Shown in pieces: positions 1 to 8,995 of a stretch of DNA of 11,332 nt. The translations under genes were made by a program, and so were the position numbers. Source of the stretch: Saccoglossus kowalevskii (taxonomy: Eukaryota; Hemichordata; Enteropneusta; Harrimaniidae). The first letter of the stretch is position 1. Each line of letters starts with the position of its first letter. The stretch spans positions 156,215 through 167,546 of the forward strand of contig NW_003113968.1 of NCBI RefSeq assembly GCF_000003605.2, written 5' to 3'. The notes under the pieces were generated by a model, which made no database searches, had not been told where the DNA came from, and was given only the letters and a program-made list of their open reading frames with translations.

Positions 1-775
1 CAATAATTGAATGCTTATATAAAGTGAAGTGAAGAATATTTATGTTATAAAAAATGAAGTGAATTAATTTTTTTTTATAAAATGTGAAGAGTGAAACTGC
101 AGAAACCCATAAAAAGTGAAGTGGGAAGAAGCCATATTATGTTTTACCCATGTGGAGGCCCATATATAACGCATCGATCAAGTGATTGACAACCCCGGGC
201 CCAGTAGCTACCGCGTTGTCCTGGTGATTCCTGCATTAACGAGAAACAAACCATGATGTTACTGACCATAATTCTCCGCTGCAAACTTACAGTAGCTTAT
301 CAGAAAGCATTGTATTGTTACGATGGTGAAGATATTTCACGCAATAAAGTCGTAAAGCAAGATCCTGGCTTCTGGGTGTTCAGTGTCAACAGATAGTGAA
401 AATTAGAGAATAATTTGTTAACAGGGAAATTATGTTGACCTTGGTTAGTGTAGTGAGTAGTTAATACTAACGGGAAATCGGGAAGTTCTCTCGAACTACG
501 CCCTCACAATACCCCTCTGTCTTATACTGTTTCCTGTACTTACTCCTGACAAAAATAAATCATTTCGAGAAGTTTAAGTACGTGTTATTAGATAACCGAT
601 ACAACTGTGTACATTTCCGTAATAAATGCTGTGTGTAAAGACGCATGAAACAGTCAATGGACTGTGTTGATAACCTGTCTTTAGGCGCCGCTGGTTCCAT
701 GATTCCATATGTAATTCAACACATTTTATAGAACCGATCTGAAAGTTTATATTTCCCAGAAACGTTCGTACTTAC
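1..775 (-). other. Intron 3' of the linker exon, incomplete
   Basis: This follows the donor at 775-774. I looked for a C2A exon on the minus strand, meaning a phase-2 acceptor and codons for an SDPYVK-like motif, and found none. Positions 1-130 hold a loose scatter of GTGAAGT-like words too degenerate to call a repeat. Nothing else is recognised. Confidence 0.5.
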
Positions 776-985
776 TTGTATAAACTTGGATCTAGCTCCC
801 CAATTAAATCATGATGAAAGCGAAAAGCTGTCATCGAATGTCTTCTCACTTCACTGTGTTGTATGGGCTGACTCGTACCTTCCTCTGCGTCGGCTGCCGA
901 GGCGGTGGACTGCAGAGAATCAGACGTCAATGATCGTGGAACCTCCTCAGCCCGATATGTTGTTTGTAATAATGAGGCATCGTTA
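776..985 (-). CDS. Cytoplasmic linker exon of the same synaptotagmin-like gene
   Basis: This 210-bp exon starts and ends in phase 2 and carries 69 whole codons, from NDASLLQTTYR to IGELDPSLY. The acceptor has a long T-rich tract ending TTTCACATAG (AG at 987-986). The donor is CAA|GTAAGT (GT at 775-774), a perfect +1 to +6 match. Read unspliced, the frame hits TAA one codon later, which fits a real exon edge. The encoded chain is Ser/Thr-rich and low-complexity, then turns basic at RRHSMTAF (a PKA-type RRxS site). It ends in GELDPSLY, which resembles the G-x-I/L-x-P-E-L-Y motif just before the C2A domain in SYT3/6/10 proteins. The C2A exon should follow left of the window and begin with one base completing AAN. 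The plus-strand frame across this exon (786-1019) is an antisense shadow. The alternative is an unrelated membrane protein tail, but the phase match and motif argue against it. Confidence 0.72.
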
Positions 986-2429
986 CTATGTGAAAAAAAC
1001 AAGAAATATTAGTTTTTGAAACGATTATCGTGTTCACAATGAGGTACGTAATAACATTGCACAAACAATCAACTTTGATGTGCGATATGTGGATGAGTAT
1101 AAAGACGTATATACGAATATTTAGCGTGAATATTACTTCTACAACTGTTAGTTTATTTTTGAGGTGAATATAAAAATGACAACCATTTAATGAAGTGAAT
1201 ATAAGAAAGAAAGTAACTGTAATTGACTGATTTTATGGGGTGTATTACTAATAATTGTATGAGGCGTATAAGAAATAATAAGAAATATAAAAACTGAACT
1301 ACCGGTAATGATTACACTGGGTGTCTTAACACAAATTGTTTGATTACATGAGATGACCATATCAGCTGTATCTAACTCTGTGTGGCAGATATCGGGGTGT
1401 TCACACGTGTATCAAAACGAGGGTTTCGAACAAGAGGTCAGTTTATAATATACTGTTGAAAAGACACGCGAGCAAAGATCCTATATAACCAGGGCAAGTT
1501 TAGCCCAGTTTAGCGCGCTGATCAGGAATATTTACGAAGTGATCTAGCCTTCCGATTGTCAACACGTTTGAACAAGCATTAATGGCACTCGCTAATGATT
1601 ACACGGCATACAAGAATAAGCATTGTGAGTCGTCACATGACCTAGATATACGAACTGTCAGGGATTATGTGAATTGAACATAGAACTCGTAATGATTACT
1701 TGATGCGAGTTATGGGGACTTAACATCACTACATGGACAGGATATAATCACTACAAACGTAGACCTGAGTTGAATATAATAACTTGCAATGACGATATGG
1801 GACGCTCGTTAGAACCTCTCATGATCGTATAACGTGAAATATTGACAACGATCTAGGATTTTCTACATAATTGCATATATCTCTCATTCGCTGCCATTCG
1901 TAGAATTCATTCCACGTCGCACCTATTTAAAACTTTCCAATCATGTGTAGTGATATTAAAAGCGTATTATAGGGGAATTTCTCAAATCAAGCTTTTATTC
2001 GGTGCTGGGTTTGTATATTTTGTCGGTGTAATACATTGAGCATTTGTGGTTTAATGCATTCTGATTAAACTATGTATCCTACGTTTTCTATCTATTCAAC
2101 AATATCTCACTTACTTCTACTTACTTCCATGCATGCCTGATTATTTCGTTGTAATTCTATCGTATTTCTTTTGTAAATCTAAATTAAATATGTTTATTGC
2201 AATATCATTGAGAAGATAGAGATAATCAATTAGTAATTTAAGTCAAACTAATTAGTATTTCAATAAATTAAATCAAATATTTGCATATTTGCGAGATGAT
2301 TCAAATATATGTAAACCTGAATTGATGAGACAGTTTGCTGGATATCAGTGAATTGAGACACCACGTGATCATCATTGCCGTGGGGAGTGTGCATTAGTGG
2401 TGATATTCCAGCGTATTTTATATATTTAC
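986..2429 (-). other. Intron between TM and linker exons (1444 bp)
   Basis: It is bounded by GT at 2429-2428 and AG at 987-986 on the minus strand, phase 2. It holds three copies of TAATGATTAC (1306, 1593, 1690), a palindromic E-box ACACGTGT (1403-1410), a 10-bp palindrome ACTAATTAGT (2247-2256) and an octamer ATTTGCAT (2279-2286). AATAAA is present on the minus strand at 2198-2193. It could serve as a poly(A) signal if the TM exon were ever used as a terminal exon. Confidence 0.6.
1306..1699. promoter_or_regulatory. Cluster of three TAATGATTAC sites
   Basis: TAATGATTAC occurs exactly at 1306-1315, 1593-1602 and 1690-1699. The last two share a longer context, ACTCG then an optional C, then the 10-mer. 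TAAT and ATTA cores are typical homeodomain half-sites, so this could be an intronic enhancer. Function is inferred only. Confidence 0.3.
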
Positions 2430-2613
2430 TTGGTGTTATCTGTTCTAACGGGTGGATTTGTACATTTCAATATTTGCGTTTCTTCGTTCAATCCCGTCGT
2501 CTGCATTGACTTGAGTCGTGTTATAAGTTTCCATCGCCATATGGCGCACATTGCCAGGAGACATATCACGATCACACCACACGAGATACTGGCCAGCAAC
2601 GCCACGGAAGCAG
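2430..2613 (-). CDS. Transmembrane exon of a synaptotagmin-like protein (internal exon, partial gene)
   Basis: This exon encodes 60 complete codons, beginning ASVALLAS and ending PPVRTDNT. Residues 3-25 form one hydrophobic membrane segment (VALLAS...CAIW). The basic RWKLITRLK follows, so the N-terminus should be luminal or extracellular and the C-terminus cytosolic, as in synaptotagmins. The SVxLLA...CG start and the aromatic-basic end resemble the membrane anchor of the SYT3/6/10 group. The acceptor on the minus strand is pyrimidine-rich and ends TATATTTCAG (AG at 2615-2614). The donor is CAA|GTAAAT (GT at 2429-2428). The exon starts in phase 1 and ends in phase 2, and the next exon accepts phase 2, creating AA+T (Asn). 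Cysteines at exon residues 11, 17, 22 and 50 are possible palmitoylation sites. If the donor is not used, the frame stops at 2426. The plus-strand frame over the same bases starts at GTG and is a shadow. Family assignment is from recalled resemblance, not a search. Confidence 0.72.
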
Positions 2614-3042
2614 CTGAAATATACAATACACAGAATAATATAAGTACGATATAAATTGTGTTGTTATTGGTTTTTACGGAATCTCGTTTATTTTGAAAAC
2701 GGGAATTAATTATACTGTTATATCCACGTTGTATTATATAAGCAAATCAAAACTTTATAACTGTTTTGTTTGCAATGATGAATACTGTGTACAGTGAATT
2801 TCATAAAGGCACACATGTTTGGTTTTTATAAAATATTCATAAATATCAAATGACGGCTGGAAACAATTTGACCAATCACAAACGGATGCATGACCATAAA
2901 TCGGCCAATGACTGAAGAAACACTAGAACAAAGCGCACGGGTCTTCTAGGGTAACTGTTTTATGAACAATTAAATAATTCCTATAATAACGTTTATGCCT
3001 TGATAAAATTCATTGTATTAACTTGTTGAGTTGCACGCAGTA

Positions 3043-3115
3043 GTTCAAACGGTGGTTGGTGTTCCAGTGTCATAAATACAATTTGCGTACAACTCAGGGT
3101 GTACGCGGTTTGAAC
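3043..3115. repeat. Nested inverted repeats (GTTCAAAC outer, GCGTAC inner)
   Basis: GTTCAAAC (3043-3050) pairs with GTTTGAAC (3108-3115). Inside it GCGTAC (3085-3090) pairs with GTACGC (3101-3106) across a 10-nt loop. The arms are short, so chance is possible, but the nesting is noteworthy. Confidence 0.35.
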
Positions 3116-3550
3116 GAAACTAGAATACGCTGCGTCTTAGCCCGCCTTTTTATAGACTATTGAATACACGCACGACCAAAAACACGAACGCTCGCTTTAT
3201 CTGGTCGTTAGATGAGTAAGTGTTGCTATGCGATGAGAACATTACAGTTGTCATTAGTGTGTTCCTTCGATTGCCCCTTACACATCAGGTGAGAAGCCAA
3301 ACGAGAAAGATTGTCATAATCAAATTTTGTGTTATATGCCCGTCTCTATTCTGATTCCCGGACGTCAGTTCCATTGTGTTTTACAAACGAAGTTACAGCA
3401 TGTCGTTGGAAGACTGCTGACCGCATACAATTCATCCAACCATCAAATGTGAAAGTTCAGCATCCGCGATATCATCGCCTTTAATTTATTTTTCGTGTCA
3501 GCTTTGTCCTCATTAGCGAAAGCGCATTCAATAAAGCGAGCTATACTAGA

Positions 3551-3619
3551 AGTGACACACTGACGGCTGCTTCAAATCGTGAGTAAGAAAAGGAGTGACA
3601 TTTATACGACTGCTTCAAA
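3551..3619. repeat. Diverged 43-bp tandem duplication
   Basis: AGTGACA (3551, 3594) and CTGCTTCAAA (3567-3576, 3610-3619) both recur with the same 43-bp offset, which suggests an old two-copy tandem duplication. Confidence 0.35.
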
Positions 3620-4326
3620 CTAATAGAACACTAAATAATTGGAGAAAAGATTGGCATTGAGATGACAAAGACTATCACACAACTAATTATCAATCTAGAA
3701 ACATATTGAAAGGAGCAATTATGCTATCCGTGATTTACATTAAAGTCTCCTGTATTTCAAACCTAATAATTTGCGACAGCAATCCTTCTATATTAACATT
3801 TATAAAACTGTATTGAAATTATTCCTCATGAATTAGCTGAACTAGAAATCACAGCCCGTTTTGTCACAGATCGTAAATTCCAATTTATTTTAAGAGCTAT
3901 TCCAACGCCTTAGCAATCATGTTTCTTAACAGTCATTCGCCGTGAATTGTAATTGCGAATCGATCACTGTACAAGGTAATGCGATCTCAAACGCTCACCA
4001 ACGCTGAATTCTATCGGGAACAACACGATTACGAATAAACAAAAACACCTATGCTATTAGTAATTTCAATTCATAGAATTTTCCCCAAAGTGTCATTATT
4101 TTAAATATACAGTTTTTTTAAGTCAACCTCGCGCCAATCGACAGTAATTGTTCTACATACTGTGACCACGTTTTACATTGGTTGCTGCTGACCAAGTACG
4201 GAAAATTCACTTTTCTAATGCCAAGAGCAAACATACTCAATTCATCCCGCTACTGTGACCTGACTTGAAGACATTAAAATCTGTAAGGAGAGTACTCAAC
4301 CCCCGGCAGTGTTTTCTGCGTGTGTT

Positions 4327-4334
4327 TGACGTCA
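4327..4334. promoter_or_regulatory. Full palindromic CRE (TGACGTCA)
   Basis: This is a perfect TGACGTCA, the consensus for CREB/ATF factors. A TGACGTA half-like site follows at 4339. Binding is inferred only. Confidence 0.3.
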
Positions 4335-4964
4335 GACATGACGTACATTGTATTTTCCGATGTAATTATTTTATTAGCTTATTCATTCGGGGGCATTGTT
4401 GACGTTTCTTACTTGACATCTATACGAAGCAGGTTCGTAATGTGGACAGAAATGACATATCCATTTCATGTGATTGTTTGATGCGTGTACCTCATACGAT
4501 GCCTATTGGTAACTGGGTCATTAGAACCACGTTCTGACGAACAAACACCTTATTTTATGGTTATCTCTATGTATTTCTCACTTAAAAGTCAAATGTCACA
4601 TGGAAATTTGTAATACCATTCATTCGACATTTGAACAGTGAACATAAATCCATAAAAAGCGTCCTAACTGATGGAAAGAATAACTGCGAGAGAATAATAT
4701 AAATATTAATTGTTGTTTTATTATTTTAGTAATTATATTGAAATGTAATATTTAATTATCATTTTTTCCAATGCGAATTTGTATTATTTTGCTGTGAGAA
4801 ATGTACCATCAAATAAATCATAAAGAGCAAAACCTATACTTGTTTCCATAGAAACAATTACTTGTGATTTGGATGATTGTTTTAGTGGTTTGCAGTTGTA
4901 CACACTTTTGTACGGGCATTGTACACGCCACTTGGTCGTAAAGATCCAAGTGATTTGTTTCCGA

Positions 4965-4980
4965 AATTAATTAATTAATT
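4965..4980. repeat. (AATT)4 microsatellite
   Basis: Four exact tandem AATT copies followed by a T run. Minor simple repeat. Confidence 0.7.
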
Positions 4981-5269
4981 TTTAAAAGTTCCTAATATCA
5001 GGTTTTATATTACCCATTCAGTAAATGTAAATGTTGTGTTTAACGCACAATTCAATTCAATTACAATGGGTTTGTAACAATCACAAGCGTTTAAGAGTCA
5101 AGAGCGGGAGAGCCATTTTTCGCTCTCAAATGATATTTCATTTTATTCCGTCCTCACGTTGTCTGTTCCCGAACTTATGTAACAATGATAGTTGGAACCG
5201 TGGACGTAAATGCGGCGGTGCATCTCGTATTTGTTGAACACCAAACGTGACAACCACAGATATTAAGAG

Positions 5270-5280
5270 GTCACGTGATC
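5270..5280. promoter_or_regulatory. E-box GTCACGTGATC
   Basis: This CACGTG E-box has flanks typical of USF/MITF/TFE-type bHLH-Zip sites (GTCACGTGAT). It sits just left of a locally CG-rich patch (5345-5440). CACGTGATC also occurs at 2362-2370 and another E-box at 9566-9571. Function is inferred. Confidence 0.25.
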
Positions 5281-5365
5281 GGCGCCACAATACTGGGGAT
5301 TATGACCAATTGATTTTGCAGCAGCGTGTAATTCAGTAATAAGTGCTCGCGAATTACGTACAAAT

Positions 5366-5417
5366 TGCGCAGTGTACGCAGACGCGCGGACGACGTTAAA
5401 ATTCAATACACTGCGCA
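5366..5417. repeat. 11-bp perfect inverted repeat in a CG-rich patch
   Basis: TGCGCAGTGTA (5366-5376) is mirrored exactly by TACACTGCGCA (5407-5417), with a 30-bp CG-rich spacer. TGCGCA resembles an NRF1 half-site. No start codon with a supporting donor was found beside it that fits the TM exon phase. Confidence 0.5.
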
Positions 5418-5884
5418 TCATGATAAGACGTGAAACGAACACAATGAACTGTATGTGTTGAATTATAGGCTAGTTATCTTTTATGTATTTTCCAGAAAAC
5501 TATATGTGCCATCAGAGAACACTAAAAATAACTTTTAAAGAAACCTTTAACACATATGTTGTATTTTATTATATAACTCTGTAAACCTCATTACTCCTAC
5601 TTGATAACGTTATTGAGTGAATGTTTGACACTTGTATGACCAGCCTATAATAAATCTTACGTCTGTACTCTTTAATTAATATAGGCTGATGAGCTGTTTC
5701 TAATGTTTGAAGCCGTGGGGAGATTTGTTGTAATTGATATAACGTTTTCGCCGTTACTGTAACATTGTTTTTGAGTAATGAGCTCACCCATCATTTCACA
5801 TACCAATCTGACTCGTGCCTAGGGCAAATAGACTTGGTTCAAACATGGGTGAAGATTTCGTGTTAGTGCACAGATACTTTCTAT

Positions 5885-5918
5885 CGTCGTCGTAATAGTA
5901 GTAGTAGTAGTAGTAGTA
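5885..5918. repeat. Compound microsatellite (CGT)3 / (TAG)7.7
   Basis: CGT is repeated three times at 5885-5893. A perfect TAG tract of 23 bp then runs from 5896 to 5918. Confidence 0.85.
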
Positions 5919-6308
5919 AACTACAGGCTATAACTTCAAGTGACCGCGATGGATGAATGTTGTCGAGATCACCAGGCACTCAAAGAAATCGTTAAAATTT
6001 CACAGCCGGTTAGATGAAGAAGGTTTTGTTGTCGTTGCTGTGGTAATGATATTGTGACATCATATATGTACTTCTGCTTTAGCCTATAGGATTCGAGCCA
6101 ACGTTTGAACAAACATGCAGCGATGTTTTTACTCGCTACCATAACTGACGTGATTTAGGCAACTACTATTTTTCTATCATATGTTTCAATAACGGGAAAT
6201 GGTGAAATAGATATTATAATTTCAACATTCATTCATTTCGTCTGATTTGCATGTAATCAACATTGAAGTTATATATTTGCTCAAATAACAAATATATTAA
6301 ACGATGGA

Positions 6309-6316
6309 TGACGTCA
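6309..6316. promoter_or_regulatory. Second full CRE (TGACGTCA)
   Basis: Perfect TGACGTCA with flanks GA...CATT. With the site at 4327 this makes two full CREs within 2 kb. Regulatory use is inferred. Confidence 0.3.
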
Positions 6317-6951
6317 CATTTGAAGCAACATTTATGGAAATGCATAATTGCAATGACATATTAACCACATAGCCGCCGTTGTAAATACAAAAACGGCACA
6401 AAACGATAATGTGATGTGTGTTTCTGGATATTAAAGTATAAAAATCAGTGTTTTATCGATATAATCGCATTTCATTATAAATGTTAATATAGTTGTGATA
6501 ACACTACGTAATATGACTTGAGGCAATGCAAATTACATCCATACATTCAATGATAGATGTATTGCTGTATAACATTTTTTAAAAAACGACGACGCTGGAT
6601 TTATTGGTACCAATAGCAGTGATTAAAATACATGTTATGCAAAATTGATTACCTAATTTTATGCAAATTACTAGTTGTACAGTGAAAACATTGTAAAGAC
6701 ACAATCACTCGCCTATAGCCTTTTCAATTTGAATTATTGTCTCACACGGTCTGCACCAAATAATATAAACTTTGCTTGGTTAACGGTAAACTGTTATTAT
6801 TACGTAAGGGCAAATGGCTCATATTCATGCCTGTGTGTCGATCCATGTTTAAATAAAAATATATTTAAAGCATAGTTTGTGTGTTTCCATGAAAACTGCG
6901 CTGTCAAATTACCGTGGTTAAAAGTAGAACTTTCAACTGTGACACAGTACT

Positions 6952-7065
6952 AATAGAATAGAATAGAATAGAATAGAATAGAATAGAATAGAATAGAATA
7001 GAATAGAATAGAATAGAATAGAATAGAATAGAATAGAATAGAATAGAATAGAATAGAATAGAATA
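6952..7065. repeat. Perfect pentanucleotide array (AGAAT)n / (ATTCT)n, 22.8 copies
   Basis: The unit GAATA repeats without a single interruption from 6956 to 7065, 22 full copies, with AATA extending it left to 6952. On the minus strand, the sense strand of the exons at the left, it reads (ATTCT)n. The minus-strand frame 6904-7116 (YSILF repeated) is an artefact of this array. The absence of any substitution suggests a young, length-variable locus. Confidence 0.97.
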
Positions 7066-7381
7066 TGTGCAGTACGAGTGTAGTTGAATATAATTGTGGC
7101 ATTCAAGGATGTACACTGTTAATTTGTGACAAAAGTGCGGAATTGAAAAGCACTACAAATTCTTGATAGTTCGATGTGTGGAAAAAGGCAATTGATAACC
7201 AGGCGGTGCCACAATCTTTTTTCTATGGTAATGTTTATGCGATTTCTCTATAGAGACCAACTCTGCTGTGGCGGCCATTTTGGATTAAATACAGGGAAAA
7301 TGTTTGCAAACAAGGTTCGTAATTAAAACAACTATTTTTTTTTCACAAAAATGACTGTCGGCGAGTGTAACCTCGTTGTAA

Positions 7382-7411
7382 GTTCAAACAAATCTGATGA
7401 TTTGTTTGAAC
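7382..7411. repeat. Perfect hairpin, 13-bp stem with 4-nt loop
   Basis: GTTCAAACAAATC (7382-7394), loop TGAT (7395-7398), then the exact reverse complement (7399-7411). The stem is mostly A:T/T:A and no T-run terminator context applies in a eukaryote. It may be the centre of a small palindromic mobile element, because TGTCG appears on both outer sides in inverted orientation (7358 and 7427 areas). Confidence 0.75.
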
Positions 7412-7490
7412 AAGATTAAGAGTAACGACATTTTTTTCATTTTATTTTATCAACTTTATTTATTATTTATATGTTGACAGTTTGTCGATA

Positions 7491-7514
7491 GCCCTCAAGC
7501 CCTCAAGCACTCAA
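7491..7514. repeat. Three tandem 8-mers (GCCCTCAA)
   Basis: Two exact GCCCTCAA copies and a third with one change (GCACTCAA), followed by a degenerate GCCCGCGA. Minor repeat. Confidence 0.6.
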
Positions 7515-8084
7515 GCCCGCGACCCATTTCGCGATTACCAAAACTTAAAAAAAAACGAGCAAATAAATAAACTGAAAAAATGAAATATTTATAAAAACAT
7601 AATTACATATTTTAATCAGTTTGAGATGTGGTATGAAATGATACCAAAACACGTTGCTAACCCAGAGTAAAAGAATCAATAATTTCAACGCTAGCGCTTA
7701 AATCCAAAAATATCAACTCATTGTCCATTCATTTGAGTGTAGAATATTGTTATTTACCTTCAGGTTGAGTGGGGCCGTTTCCATATTATGATATTTGTTA
7801 TATACAGATTGAATGCATCTTTGGCTCATCGTAGAAAAAAGACACCACATTCAGGAGAAGAATTGAAAATGCACAAAATACTGCTCATGATTCGCGTCAA
7901 AATTCTCGTTGAAATCAGATATAGAACATATGATTTGATTGTCGATTTATTAACGAGTTTCTAAAATGTCATTATGAGACAGACATTTAAAAAATAAACC
8001 GCAGACTGTCGTCAATTCGACTAGAATCACTGACAGGATTATAATCGTATCAATATTCTCTCTAAAAGCAACTCCATTTTCTTT

Positions 8085-8106
8085 CCCCCCCCCCAAAAAA
8101 AAAAAA
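8085..8106. repeat. Homopolymer junction C10-A12
   Basis: Ten C residues (8085-8094) are followed directly by twelve A residues (8095-8106). The exact length is unreliable by nature, and any reading frame crossing it should be distrusted. Confidence 0.8.
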
Positions 8107-8329
8107 TGCGATGTTCAGATTAGGGTATCCCCGCCTTCCGATGCAACACGTTCGTGAAAATAAACCCTTTTTATCACATTTGTTCCTAATAAGCAATATT
8201 AATACAATATGCTCAATTTCAAACTTCCTCACTAAGCAGTGTAATTCATTTTGTTTCAATCTGAAAGTACCATAGTGGTATTGTGCTCTAGTGTGGCGCA
8301 CCGTGACTGACGTACACGAAATGGCCCTA

Positions 8330-8361
8330 TCACACCATAACGTTTTGGTCAGCGTTCTCTG
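8330..8361 (+). repeat. Left terminal inverted repeat
   Basis: A 32-bp left terminus that matches the reverse complement of the right terminus at 26 of 32 positions. Five of the six differences are transitions. Confidence 0.7.
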
Positions 8362-8995
8362 AACGTTCCAATCGTCCAATTTCCGAGCGTTCTGGAACGA
8401 GGTAGACACGTCCAGCGTTCGATTAACGAGTGCCTAAACGTATGACTAGCGAGTTCCTAACGCACGAGGAGCGTGTAATGAGCGACCAAGTAAGATACCC
8501 CTGGAAATCATTTAACATGTGCTAACGTGTCACTAACGCGCGACGAACGACTTTTAAACGTTAAGTGAGCGTGTTGAGCGTGTATCTAACGTTAGGTCGT
8601 TAATTTGACGTTAGTCGCACGCTTTAGTGCGCTAGGGGTACGTTCAGCGGTCGTTGACATGTCGCTAGTGAGTTGTTCACTGCAAAGCGAGCGATTGGTA
8701 ACAACTAAGTAACGCTTGAGCAACGACTGACTAACGATTGTCGAACGCGTCGAACGTTAGCAAAACGATCGAAGAACGTTATTTAACGTTTAACAGCGTT
8801 TAAAAATAAACGTTGAAGAACGCTGGTCTCAAATGAGAACTTATGTGCATGTGTTTTTTTGTTTTTTTTTGGATCAGCGTTCTCCGCCGATTCCCGACGA
8901 TCAGCAACGATTACCGACGTTCACTAGCGTTCTCGCGGCGCTCTTCTGGCGCTGTCCCAGCGACTTTGGGCGACTACCAACGTTTCCTCAAACGC

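Larger units (their letters stand above)
2614..6951. other. Long non-coding tract upstream of the TM exon
   Basis: On the minus strand this is the intron ending at the acceptor 2615-2614. No convincing exon is visible. Short open frames at 5031-5237 (+), 5569-5787 (-) and 6675-6875 (+) match nothing I recognise and have no supporting splice signals. The tract includes two CCAAT boxes (near 2873 and 2904), a diverged 43-bp tandem duplication (3551-3619), an AATT microsatellite (4965-4980), the inverted repeats and CRE sites listed separately, and a TAG microsatellite. Confidence 0.5.
7066..8329. other. Non-coding AT-rich tract with small repeats
   Basis: No gene is recognised. It holds a YY1-like motif (about 7272-7282), a palindrome GTTTGCAAAC, the hairpin at 7382-7411, a three-copy 8-mer near 7491, and a C10A12 homopolymer junction (8085-8106). 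The minus-strand frame 8062-8409 spans the homopolymers and the left end of the next element and is not a credible gene. Confidence 0.5.

Noticed and set aside
786-1019. Plus-strand 77-codon frame
   Set aside because: It is antisense to the linker exon, which has matching splice sites and a recognisable C-terminal motif.
2397-2654. Plus-strand 85-codon frame with a hydrophobic start
   Set aside because: It begins at GTG, not ATG, and lies antisense to the better supported minus-strand TM exon.
3994-4050. Phase-1 donor-like site (GTGAGC) on the minus strand upstream of the TM exon
   Set aside because: The short frame (RCFCLFVIVLF...) is merely hydrophobic, has a poor acceptor and lacks the Cys-rich look of a synaptotagmin N-terminus.
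5150-5230. Minus-strand ATG frame (MHRRIYVHG...) ending at a GTGAGG donor
   Set aside because: The donor would be phase 0, while the TM exon needs a phase-1 partner.
6080-6130. Pol III B-box-like GGCTCGAATCC on the minus strand
   Set aside because: The T-arm stem does not pair well and no proper A box sits upstream, so a tRNA or tRNA-derived SINE is not supported.
6904-7116. Minus-strand frame with repeated YSILF
   Set aside because: It is produced entirely by translating the pentanucleotide array.
7751-7790. Donor-like GTAAAT with a phase-1 upstream frame that could join the TM exon
   Set aside because: The frame hits a TAA only nine codons upstream, with no acceptor or in-frame ATG in between.
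8062-8409. Minus-strand 115-codon frame, the longest in the window
   Set aside because: It runs through a C10A12 homopolymer and the end of a mobile element, shows no domain and has no splice support.
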